Source of the DNA: Planctomycetaceae bacterium
GTDB lineage: Bacteria > Planctomycetota > Planctomycetia > Pirellulales > Thermoguttaceae
Assembly (NCBI GenBank): GCA_031254675.1
Contig: JAIRTV010000098.1
Location: 1 to 10,666 of the forward strand
DNA length: 10,666 bases
Reading direction: 5' to 3'
The notes under the pieces are model-generated. The model searched no databases. It worked only from the letters and a program-made list of their open reading frames with translations, and was not told where the DNA came from. Position numbers and translations under genes: made by a program. Position 1 is the first letter of the stretch. Each line of letters opens with the position of its first letter. Shown piece after piece: positions 1-6,501 of the stretch.

Positions 1-1
1 C

Positions 2-511
2 GATTCTATCGGGAGTGTTTCAAAATGATGTTTAAGTTTAGGGGTGATTCCAATTTTTGTGCCACCGCATGAATTCGGATTTCAAGCCGCCATTGAAAGT
101 TACAACGGACGATGGGAACGCGCCGTCTGGAATCGATTTCATTTCAAAAATATCAATGAAATTCAAACTCAATCCGATCATTACGTCTATGCTGTTAAGG
201 AAAAAATAGAAACAACAATAAAACTCGCCGAAACAAGAAAAATTATTGACAAAAATTGGAAATTTAGTAATAAAATACCACAAAAGGGAACAATTATTTT
301 CATTAGGAGAACAGACAATAAAGGACGGGTAAAAGTGATGGGACATCTATGGCAACTGGACGAAAATTGGACAACAAGACTTATCAGAGCAACTGTTGAT
401 TTAAAAAATCATATGATCCTTTTTCACAAATTAAGAAGAAAAGACCCTTTCAATCACGCCTATATCGGATACGCTGAATATCTGTTACCAACACGAAAAT
501 CATCAAAATAA
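2..511 (+). pseudogene. Integrase-core (DDE) transposase, 3' part, interrupted by TGA
   Basis: This is the C-terminal part of an integrase-core (rve/DDE) transposase, cut by the left window edge. Seen: the frame reads DSIGSVSK, then TGA at 26-28, then CLSLGVIPIFVPPHEF. The LGVxPIFVPPxE stretch followed by a Glu-Ser-Tyr-Asn-Gly-Arg-Trp segment matches the end of the catalytic core around the third acidic residue (the E of AAIESYNGRW). The C-terminal part (FIRRTDNKGRVKVMGHLW, then WTTRLIRATVDL) matches the beta-rich tail of these transposases. The coding signature clearly continues upstream of the TGA, so the GTG at 44 is not a natural start. The residue at the TGA is normally hydrophobic in the family, from memory, and TTA to TGA would be a one-base change. 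The frame ends in TAA at 509-511. I infer an inactive remnant. The exact IS family is not assigned. Confidence 0.7.
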
Positions 512-612
512 TCGTAATATTTAACTAAAAGTTACAAATTCAAGTGACAACTTGACGAGACTTCACTGTATCGACACTTGCTGAGACTTGGCTAATAGTT
601 GAAATGCCGCAA

Positions 613-644
613 GCGGAATTATTGTCTTGTGGTAAAAATTCCGC
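613..644. repeat. Inverted repeat / hairpin GCGGAATT...AATTCCGC
   Basis: GCGGAATT at 613-620 is the exact reverse complement of AATTCCGC at 637-644, with a 16-nt loop. Allowing one bulged base, the stem extends to GCAA-GCGGAATT against AATTCCGC-ATTGC. No T-run follows on either strand, so it is not a convincing intrinsic terminator. It may be the end of a decayed element or a transcript-stabilising stem. Confidence 0.45.
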
Positions 645-780
645 ATTGCAACACTCTCCACTATCAACTTTCCACTTTCCACTACAAGTTGTTAGGGAAA
701 AGTTAAAAGAAAGGTATTACAGATAAGGAACAATCCCCCCTTGATTTTTAGTCCAAATTCTGTGATGATAGGAGGAAAGA

Positions 781-828
781 TTGAGAATTTCGTGTTTTCT
801 GTGTTATTTATTATTACTGAATCGTTGA
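781..828 (+). other. Possible 15-codon leader-like frame behind strong Shine-Dalgarno
   Basis: AGGAGG at 770-775 is the best ribosome-binding sequence in the window. Five bases after it, a TTG at 781 opens a 15-codon frame reading MRISCFLCYLLLLNR and ending in TGA at 826-828. The product would be short, hydrophobic and contain two cysteines. The frame overlaps a dispersed GTGT repeat (791-808), so it may be chance. If translated, it could be a leader peptide for the CNNM gene, which starts 43 bases after its stop and has no clear Shine-Dalgarno sequence of its own. No family is recognised. Confidence 0.15.
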
Positions 829-871
829 CAACTCCTGAAGAAAAAAAGATGTTTTTTGAAGTTTCTTTAAT

Positions 872-1969
872 ATGGTTTTATTTTCCGTTTTTCTAGGTTT
901 TTTTGGCTTAATACTGAGTGCAACATTTAGCGGTTCGGAAACGGCGTTTTATCGTATTCCGAAACTTCGTCTTCGTCTTGATGTTCTGGAAAACGATCCG
1001 GTTGCCGCACGGATGTTGCGGCTCGTCAATAACTCCAGCCTGTTTGTTGCGACCGTGTTGGTCGGCAACAATGTCGCAAATTACACGATTTCTCTGGCAA
1101 CCGTTCTGCTGGTAAGTTGTTTCATGCCTCATTCGCGCGAAGTTTTTGTCGAAATCGGGTCAACATTGATTCTGGCTCCGTTTTTGTTTGTTTATGGCGA
1201 AATGTTTCCCAAATATCTTGCTTTACGCGCTCCAAACCGCATGCTTCGGTTTTTTTCGCCAATTCTTGTTTTTTGTCATTGGCTTTTTCTTCCTATTACG
1301 GGGTTGCTTCAAATTTTGAATCTTGCACTCACTCTTTTTTGGGGGCATCCTCGTCAATTACTGCAATGGACATTGGGGCGTCAGGAGTTGGCGCGGGTGT
1401 TGGACGAAGGGCAGGAAACCGGAATCTTGTTCGATACACAACGCCGTTTAGCAGACGGAGTTTTCGATGTTTCCGTGCAACTTATCAAAGATTGGGTGAT
1501 TCCTCAATCTCATTTACCGATCATCACCACGAATATGAAACCGGCAGAAGTTCTCGAAATTGCGAGGAAAAATCGTTGTACGGAGATGCCGGTTTATGAA
1601 GACGAACAATTTTTCGAAAGCGGCATTCCTGAAAAAACAACAACCAAAAAAGAAGAATATGGTGATATGCCGGTTGGTTATGTTCGCACGATTGATCTTG
1701 AAATTGCGGTGCGTAACCAATTAGACGAGCAAGCCCGACAACTGCTTCAGCTTTTGCACACGGAATTACCGATTCGGAGTACGGTTGAAATTTCCAGTCG
1801 CCACACACTTTTAACAGGAATGATTTTGATGCAGACATTGCAAGGTTCATTCGGTTGTGTGGTCAATGAACATCGCCGTTGTATTGGTTTTGTTCGTTCC
1901 GATCAATTGCGTGATGTTCTTCTCGGAAAAACAGGACGCGGCGTGAGTTCTGGTCTAGGAATCTGTTAG
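872..1969 (+). CDS. CNNM/CorC-like transmembrane protein with CBS-like region
   Basis: This is an integral inner-membrane protein of the CNNM (DUF21) family, linked to Mg2+/cation homeostasis in characterised members; the substrate of this subgroup is not known to me. Seen (365 aa): an N-terminal hydrophobic segment (1-19) leading into SGSETA (20-25), GNNVAN (65-70) within a second hydrophobic stretch (about 56-84), GEMFPK (109-114) after a third (94-109), and a fourth (about 126-156). This is the DUF21 pattern of three to four helices with conserved small-residue motifs. Residues about 205-350 align with a degenerate CBS pair (EMPVYEDE at 238-245, then VGYVRTIDL, and GCVVNEHRRCIGFVRSDQL). 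A polar insertion with TTTKKEE interrupts the first CBS unit at about 246-266. The C-terminal CorC/HlyC domain is absent. The ATG at 872 is chosen because a stop lies just upstream in frame (857-859) and the hydrophobic segment begins there. No Shine-Dalgarno sequence is visible. Older annotations would call it hemolysin-like, which is misleading. Confidence 0.85.
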   Translation: MVLFSVFLGFFGLILSATFSGSETAFYRIPKLRLRLDVLENDPVAARMLRLVNNSSLFVATVLVGNNVANYTISLATVLLVSCFMPHSREVFVEIGSTLILAPFLFVYGEMFPKYLALRAPNRMLRFFSPILVFCHWLFLPITGLLQILNLALTLFWGHPRQLLQWTLGRQELARVLDEGQETGILFDTQRRLADGVFDVSVQLIKDWVIPQSHLPIITTNMKPAEVLEIARKNRCTEMPVYEDEQFFESGIPEKTTTKKEEYGDMPVGYVRTIDLEIAVRNQLDEQARQLLQLLHTELPIRSTVEISSRHTLLTGMILMQTLQGSFGCVVNEHRRCIGFVRSDQLRDVLLGKTGRGVSSGLGIC

Positions 1970-2028
1970 GCAACGCAAATTAACAACCTCTCTCTCCCCA
2001 ATCACAAATTATAAATCACACATCCCTC

Positions 2029-2820
2029 ATGAATGCATTTCGGATTATTTCGCTCCAATCTGGGAGTAACGGCAACTGTTATTTCATCGAATCCGGTGAG
2101 ACGCGACTTCTTATTGATGCTGGAATTACCGCCTCACGAACTGCTGACCGGCTCAACGCTTGTGGTATTGATGTTTCGTCGGTTCAAGGAATTATTATTT
2201 CCCATGCTCATTCGGATCATATTAGTGGAGCGGGAGTATTGCATCGACGGTACAAGATTCCGGTTTGGCTTACTCGTGGAACTTATCATCAGGCAACCAC
2301 TTCGCCGAATGTTGCCAGAAAACTGGGAAAATTACAAGAACCGCATCTTTTTCAAGCAGGAGAATCGTTTCAATTGGGAGGGTTGACGATTGAAACGATG
2401 TCCACGCCGCATGATGCACAGGATTCGGTTTGTTTTGCTTTCGACGATGGTTCGGTGCGGTTTGGAATTATGACGGATTTGGGTTGTCGTTTTCTGGGGC
2501 TTGGCGAAATGGTGGAAACACTGGACGCAATATTACTTGAGAGTAATTATGACGAAACAATGCTTGCAACTGGAGCTTATCCGGAAGAAACTAAACAACG
2601 AATCCAAAGCGATATCGGACATCTTTCCAATGTGGAATCAGCTAAACTGATTCAAAAATACGGCAAGAAGTTACGTTGGGCGTGTTTGGGGCATCTTTCC
2701 GAACACAATAATACGCCGCAAAAAGCTCTTCAGACACACCGAACAATAATTGGTGATTCTCTTGATCTTTTTATTGCTTCTCGGTATCAATACACAGAAG
2801 TTCCCACCTTAGAACACTAA
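2029..2820 (+). CDS. Metallo-beta-lactamase-fold hydrolase, YycJ/WalJ-like
   Basis: This is a cytoplasmic metallo-beta-lactamase-fold hydrolase of the YycJ/WalJ type. In Bacillota that family is a DNA exonuclease linked to the WalKR system and to mismatch repair; its planctomycete role is not established. Seen (263 aa, normal length): an opening strand with SGSNGNCYFIE (11-21), DAG (30-32), the metal-binding HAHSDH motif (59-64), a second-site His in STPHDA (His128), the bridging Asp in GIMTD (Asp150), LLESNYDETML (169-179), GHLSN (197-201) and the terminal HLSEHNN (222-228). The last three blocks separate YycJ-like proteins from general MBL hydrolases. All expected ligands are present, so the enzyme should be active. 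The ATG at 2029 puts the first conserved strand at residue 4. No Shine-Dalgarno sequence is seen; the upstream bases include ATCACACATC at 2015-2024. It lies 59 bp behind the CNNM gene on the same strand, so co-transcription is possible. No walRK genes are present here. Confidence 0.9.
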   Translation: MNAFRIISLQSGSNGNCYFIESGETRLLIDAGITASRTADRLNACGIDVSSVQGIIISHAHSDHISGAGVLHRRYKIPVWLTRGTYHQATTSPNVARKLGKLQEPHLFQAGESFQLGGLTIETMSTPHDAQDSVCFAFDDGSVRFGIMTDLGCRFLGLGEMVETLDAILLESNYDETMLATGAYPEETKQRIQSDIGHLSNVESAKLIQKYGKKLRWACLGHLSEHNNTPQKALQTHRTIIGDSLDLFIASRYQYTEVPTLEH

Positions 2821-2855
2821 CAACCACTATCAATTCAATAGACATTTTCTCTAAC

Positions 2856-3245
2856 TTAATAGGACGAAACGTCATCCACCTTTTGAACACGGAATACACT
2901 GATCACACGGACGCGTTGTTCACTGCGTTTGAGACTGGTCAGTTGCTCAATGCGAGCTGCCGCTTCTTTCGCAGAAGTCGGGGGATATTTCGTGAATTCC
3001 TCGATAATCGAAACACGATACGCTTCGAGATCGCTTGGATGGTTCAGTCCGATATTCGTTACAAATTCGATTCCGTCTTGCCGAAACATGGTGATCACAT
3101 CACGAACGGTATGAGCAACACAAAACTGAAATAGAACCAATCTAAAGGTTCTCGAAAAGAGCCCGTTCATTGACGGTGCGGAGTATATTAGTGTCGGGGC
3201 GGGTATTGGATCTATGGCAGGTATTGCATGTGTTACCGCTTGCAC
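2856..3245 (-). pseudogene. IS630-type transposase N-terminal fragment
   Basis: An open frame of 129 codons contains, at about residues 46-114, a recognisable piece of the N-terminal winged-helix region of IS630-family transposases. The key words are EEFTKYPPTSAKEAAARIEQ and LTSLKRSEQRVRV; in intact relatives this is followed by a short link to a helix of the type FLKxxG and then the DDE domain. Here the similarity stops at RVRV (2904-2915), and the rest of the frame runs into a non-coding 9-bp-period repeat. The DDE catalytic domain is entirely missing. The first about 45 residues (rich in Pro, Ala and Ile) do not look like the family and probably belong to unrelated DNA. The preceding HTH-like part (TVRDVITMFRQDG) is partial. 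I infer a dead fragment left by deletion or insertion. The family call rests on motif memory. Confidence 0.55.
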
Positions 3246-3249
3246 TTGA
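3130..3249 (+). pseudogene. Orphan reading frame with Gly/Cys-rich C-terminus, no start
   Basis: On the plus strand, antisense to the unrelated front of the IS630-like frame, 39 sense codons run from a TGA (3127-3129) to a TGA at 3247-3249. They contain no usable start codon before the Met at residue 29. The tail reads VGAGIGSMAGIACVTACT (residues 22-39), preceded by a polar leader-like part with LKVLEKS. Small residues, two cysteines and four Ser/Thr at the extreme C-terminus resemble a ribosomally made peptide core (type II lanthipeptide-like), or alternatively a glycine-zipper membrane segment. If real, the gene lost its 5' end at the IS-derived junction near 3130. No modification or transport gene lies nearby. 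I do not assign a function. Confidence 0.2.
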
Positions 3250-3417
3250 GATTATACTCTAATGAAATCAAACCGAAAGGTACATTTTATTACAAAAATT
3301 GAAACGGCAACAAAAATAGCACTCATTATACAAAGAGTCAATTGAATCAAATAAATATCTTCGAGAGAAATCGGGTGATTTCAATATTTCAAACTCTTTT
3401 ATTTGCAGTGTGAAACG

Positions 3418-3452
3418 CAACTTTGCAAAAGTTCAGTTAAAAAACAAAGTTG
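3418..3452. repeat. Inverted repeat downstream of the HMT/MTHFR gene
   Basis: CAACTTTG (3418-3425) and CAAAGTTG (3445-3452) are exact reverse complements with a 19-nt loop. A competing smaller hairpin, AACTTT-GCA-AAAGTT, lies at 3419-3433. The structure is 22 bp beyond the stop codon of the minus-strand HMT/MTHFR gene, where a terminator would sit. On the minus strand no T-run follows the stem, so rho-independent termination is only weakly supported. Confidence 0.3.
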
Positions 3453-3474
3453 TCTATTTATGTTATAGAAAATA

Positions 3475-5313
3475 TTATTCTAACACGGCGAGAGCGATTT
3501 CCACGCGACCGAATGGCGCACTCACCTGAACTCCGCAAACGCGATGCCGTACCGCCGCAATCATTTCACGCGCAATCTCAATCCCCACCGCTAATTGTTC
3601 TTCCTTCGACGATTTTGATACCGCATGCATTCGGTTCATTGTTTCGTCCGGCACAATCACTCCGGGAACTTCGTTTTGCATAAATTCCGCGTTACGATAA
3701 CTTGCCAAAGGCCAAATTCCGGCGAGAATCGGAATCGGACAATGCCCAATCGCATCCAAAAACGACAATAACGCATTGGGATCGAACACGGGTTGAGTGA
3801 TTGCAAATTCGGCACCGGCATCAATTTTTTTACGAAACCGGTCTAATTCCCGTTTCCGGTCAAGCGAAGTCGGGTCAAGCCCAACTCCAATCACCGCATG
3901 AGTGGGCGAAAGCGCCTGACCACCAAGATCAACCCCACGATTCAAACGCCGTTGAACCGCCGACATACCGATAGAATCCGTATCAAAAACTCCGGTCGCG
4001 TCGGGATAACCGCCAAGTTTAGGCGGATCACCGGTTACAAAAAGAAGGTTGCGGATTCCGAACGCCGCACAACCAAGAAGATCCGCCTGCATGCCAATCA
4101 AATTTCTGTCACGACAACAAAAATGTAGAATCGGTTCAATATTCGCTTCCTGGAGAATTTGTTGCGCAACAACCAACGGCGAAATACGAGAACTGGCTCT
4201 CGGTCCATCAGGAATATTGATCGCATCAATTCCGTGACGATAAAGTTTCCGGCTCTTTTCAATGGATTCGGTTAAATCGTAACCGCGTGGCGGAACCAAT
4301 TCGACAGTAGTAACCCAATCGCGGTGAGCCAGCTTCCACGACAAACGAGAACGATCTTGAAACGGAGTTTCCGGTTGTTCTTTGACTTCCGGCTGCGCCG
4401 CGTGAAGAACCGTTTTCGCGGATCGTCCTTTGTCAAGCGGTTTGATCATTTTGGCTATTTCACGAATATGATCCGGCGTCATTCCGCAACAACCGCCAAT
4501 TGCCGCAACACCAAGATTCGCCAGCCGCATCGCGTAAGTCGCCACATATTCAGGAGAACAATAATAAATCTGACGTCCTTCAAACTCTTTGGGGGTGCCG
4601 GCATTCGGTTGAACAATCAACGGCAAATGTGTTACTTTAACGGCTTCTTCCGCCGCTTGCAAAAGACCCTCAGGACCAACACCGCAATTCATTCCAAACG
4701 CTACCGGTTGAGCAAGATTGTCGGGAAGGGGGGCAAGAAGCCGAGCAATCGGTTCGCCGGACACCGATTCCTTATCCGAAACAACCGTACACGATAAAAC
4801 AAATGGAATGTTCGGACGTTTGGTCATTGCCCGCGCAGCACGTTCCATGGCGTCGCGAGACGGTTGGGTTTCGAATAGAATCACATCGACTCCGTTACCA
4901 GAATCCCAAAGCGCATCAACTTGTTCAAGAATCATGGCTTCGAGTTCGGACTCGGTGTACGTTCCCAACGGAATAGGACCAATCGAACCAGCAACAAACA
5001 ACGAATTAGTCGTCGAACCGGATGACGCAATTTGACGAGCAATTCGCACGCCAGCTTGATTAATGTCAACAAGTCGGTCAGCAATTCCATATTTTTCCAA
5101 TGTATGACGGTTTGCGCCAAACGTATTGGTTGTTAAAACATCCGCGTTGGCGTTGCGATAATCTGTCAGAATTTGTTCAATTAAATGCGGTTCCGTCAAA
5201 TTGAGTTCGTCGAAACAACGGTTGGTAAAAATATGGTGCCGATAAAGTTCCGTTCCCATCGGACCGTCGAAAACAAGAATACGTTGGTGAATCGCTTCCG
5301 TGAATGTGGACAT
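3475..5313 (-). CDS. Bifunctional homocysteine S-methyltransferase / methylenetetrahydrofolate reductase
   Basis: A fused one-carbon/methionine enzyme (YitJ type), cytoplasmic. The C-terminal half is expected to reduce 5,10-methylene-THF to 5-methyl-THF using FAD. The N-terminal half transfers a methyl group to homocysteine to make methionine. Seen (612 aa, normal for the fusion): the homocysteine S-methyltransferase domain (1-290) with DGPMGTEL (16-23), TTNTFGAN (61-68) and the three zinc cysteines, Cys210 (FGMNCG) and Cys275/Cys276 (GGCCG). A linker of about 295-325 follows. The MTHFR domain (about 330-605) has TVELVPPRG with the catalytic-type Glu338, FCCRDRN (398-404), LLFVTGDPPK (423-432) and ITQPVFD. 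There is no cobalamin domain, so it is not MetH. The methyl donor (methyl-THF, S-methylmethionine or SAM) cannot be told from the sequence. Start ATG at 5313, with DGPMG at the usual distance; no Shine-Dalgarno sequence. It follows trpC on the same strand after 289 bp, so it is probably transcribed separately. No S-box was recognised in the leader. Confidence 0.93.
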   Translation of the reverse strand: MSTFTEAIHQRILVFDGPMGTELYRHHIFTNRCFDELNLTEPHLIEQILTDYRNANADVLTTNTFGANRHTLEKYGIADRLVDINQAGVRIARQIASSGSTTNSLFVAGSIGPIPLGTYTESELEAMILEQVDALWDSGNGVDVILFETQPSRDAMERAARAMTKRPNIPFVLSCTVVSDKESVSGEPIARLLAPLPDNLAQPVAFGMNCGVGPEGLLQAAEEAVKVTHLPLIVQPNAGTPKEFEGRQIYYCSPEYVATYAMRLANLGVAAIGGCCGMTPDHIREIAKMIKPLDKGRSAKTVLHAAQPEVKEQPETPFQDRSRLSWKLAHRDWVTTVELVPPRGYDLTESIEKSRKLYRHGIDAINIPDGPRASSRISPLVVAQQILQEANIEPILHFCCRDRNLIGMQADLLGCAAFGIRNLLFVTGDPPKLGGYPDATGVFDTDSIGMSAVQRRLNRGVDLGGQALSPTHAVIGVGLDPTSLDRKRELDRFRKKIDAGAEFAITQPVFDPNALLSFLDAIGHCPIPILAGIWPLASYRNAEFMQNEVPGVIVPDETMNRMHAVSKSSKEEQLAVGIEIAREMIAAVRHRVCGVQVSAPFGRVEIALAVLE

Positions 5314-5397
5314 TGTTTTGGATTAAGGGTAAATAGTTAATGTAGCAAATAATAAACAACAGTAAAAAAATCACATTATTTTATATCACTAAACAAC

Positions 5398-5500
5398 ACG
5401 GTTGTCGAGAGGGAACACGTCAACAATATTTCAATGGAATTTTTATCAATAACGGACAAGATGACAACAATTTAGTTTAAGGTTGTCTATCATTGTTGAC
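5398..5500. repeat. Nested inverted repeats in the trpC-HMT/MTHFR gap
   Basis: GTCAACAAT (5419-5427) is the exact reverse complement of ATTGTTGAC (5492-5500). Inside lies a second pair, GACAAC (5463-5468) with GTTGTC (5482-5487), which extends with one bulge to include GAT/ATC. On the minus strand this lies about 105-195 bases before the HMT/MTHFR start codon, so it could be a structured leader or a trpC 3' structure. No known riboswitch core was recognised. Confidence 0.3.
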
Positions 5501-5552
5501 TCACCGTTAACGAAAATTCAAACGAACCATGACAAATTTTCTACCGGAATTT

Positions 5553-5588
5553 GATGTGTGATGAATAGAAGATGTGTGATGAATAGAA
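5553..5588. repeat. Exact 18-bp tandem duplication
   Basis: GATGTGTGATGAATAGAA occurs twice in direct tandem (5553-5570 and 5571-5588), without mismatches, 14 bp beyond the trpC stop. Its inner decamer ATCACACATC (minus orientation) also occurs on the plus strand at 2015-2024, just before the MBL gene. It does not form a hairpin and is not coding. Confidence 0.85.
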
Positions 5589-5602
5589 ATTGTTGCGTTT
5601 TT

Positions 5603-6394
5603 TTATGACATTCCTGTTACGAGTTGCCGCAACGTGTCAATTCTATTATGACTTTTCGACAAGTTTTCTCCAATTAAAAATGAACGGATTCCGGTTCGCA
5701 TTGTCATTTCAATATCTGAACGCGAAGAAATACCACTGGCTGCGACAATCGTTTGATCAGGCGAAAAATAGTGTGCAAAATTTCCTGCTCTTTCCGTATC
5801 AACATTCATTGTTGCCAGATTCCGGTTGTTAATGCCAATAAGCGGAAAATGAAACGGTTCAATTTTTCGGATATCTTCTTCGTCAGAAACTTCAACCAAT
5901 ACGTCAATTTGTAACGAAGTTGCCAGATCGTGCAGATTTTTGAGTTGTTCTATCTCCAGACATCGGACAATCAGCAGCATACAATCCGCATACAACGCCG
6001 TTTCATAAACCTGATATTCCGAAACAATAAAATCTTTCCGCAATACCGGAAGTTTACAGTTTTTTCGTGCAGAAATGAGGTCTTCCAAAGAACCGGAAAA
6101 ATAATGTGGTTCCGTCAACACGGATAAACACGCCGCACCACCAATTTCATATTCTGTTGCACAAATAATCGGATTCAGATCAGGAGCAAACAACCCTTTG
6201 GACGGACTACCGCGTTTGATTTCCGCAATAATCGCCGCCGTATCCGGTGATGTTTGTATTTTATGTTGCAATGCCGTACGGAATGACCGAAAATCATTGC
6301 GATCACGACAACGAACACATAATTCCGTTTCGGGAACTTTTTTCGTTTCGTAATCTTTTTGACGTGAAACTATAATTTCGTTAAGAATATTCAT
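5603..6394 (-). CDS. trpC: Indole-3-glycerol-phosphate synthase
   Basis: TrpC closes the ring of 1-(o-carboxyphenylamino)-1-deoxyribulose 5-phosphate with loss of CO2 and water to give indole-3-glycerol phosphate, the fourth step from chorismate to tryptophan. It is a soluble (beta/alpha)8 barrel. Seen (263 aa, full length for a monofunctional enzyme): IAEIKRGSPSKG (56-67) with catalytic Lys60, LTEPHYFSGS (93-102), LRKDFIVSEYQVYE (118-131) with Lys120 and Asp121, LVEVSDEED (166-174) with the catalytic-type Glu168, IGINNRNL (186-193), ASGI (219-222) and FLIGENL (239-245), the last two binding phosphate. There is no TrpF fusion. The start ATG at 6394 gives the usual N-terminal helix (MNILNEIIVSRQKD); no Shine-Dalgarno sequence. 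It lies 107 bp downstream of trpD on the same strand, forming a trpDC pair. The substrate comes from TrpF, whose gene is not in the window. Confidence 0.96.
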   Translation of the reverse strand: MNILNEIIVSRQKDYETKKVPETELCVRCRDRNDFRSFRTALQHKIQTSPDTAAIIAEIKRGSPSKGLFAPDLNPIICATEYEIGGAACLSVLTEPHYFSGSLEDLISARKNCKLPVLRKDFIVSEYQVYETALYADCMLLIVRCLEIEQLKNLHDLATSLQIDVLVEVSDEEDIRKIEPFHFPLIGINNRNLATMNVDTERAGNFAHYFSPDQTIVAASGISSRSDIEMTMRTGIRSFLIGENLSKSHNRIDTLRQLVTGMS

Positions 6395-6501
6395 TTTGGT
6401 AATTGTCTATTTTTATTAACGGCTAAATCCACTGATAAAATAATCCGCAAACGACGCTGATTTTTGCAAACTATTTTTATTTTTAAAACCAATGTCTTTG
6501 T

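Larger units (their letters stand above)
512..871. other. Gene-poor intergenic region with short repeats
   Basis: No gene of normal length is visible between the transposase remnant and the CNNM gene. The stretch holds several small items: an imperfect 14-bp direct repeat (ACTTGACGAGACTT at 550-563, ACTTGCTGAGACTT at 576-589), a hairpin at 613-644, a tandem 7-mer (CTTTCCA at 668-674 and 675-681), a C-run at 734-739, an AGGAGG at 770-775 followed by a 15-codon frame, and a 9-bp-period GTGT repeat at 791-808. I see no confident promoter for the downstream gene. The content looks like decayed accessory DNA next to the IS remnant. Confidence 0.6.
2821..3474. other. Gene-poor region with IS630 remnant and orphan frame
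   Basis: This stretch separates the MBL gene from the convergent minus-strand HMT/MTHFR gene and contains no intact gene. It holds a 9-bp-period GTGT repeat (2883-2909, minus orientation), an IS630-type transposase fragment (minus), an orphan plus-strand open frame at 3130-3249, and AT-rich DNA from 3250 with inverted repeats at 3418-3452. GC is visibly higher between about 2905 and 3245 than in the flanks, consistent with former coding sequence there. Confidence 0.6.

Noticed and set aside
26..28. TGA reassigned to an amino acid
   Set aside because: About 2,300 codons in six intact genes contain no internal TGA and use TGG for Trp, while all six end in TAA or TAG; a decayed transposase is the simpler explanation.
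613..644. Intrinsic terminator for the transposase remnant
   Set aside because: The stem is good but neither side is followed by a T-run, and it is 100 bp beyond the stop codon.
4324..5035. Plus-strand open frames inside the HMT/MTHFR gene
   Set aside because: They are antisense shadows of a complete gene with all motifs; their translations are rich in Arg and Ser and match no family.
5314..5602. SAM riboswitch upstream of the HMT/MTHFR gene
   Set aside because: I could not find the conserved core, kink-turn or helix order of S-box RNAs in the minus-strand leader; only generic inverted repeats are present.
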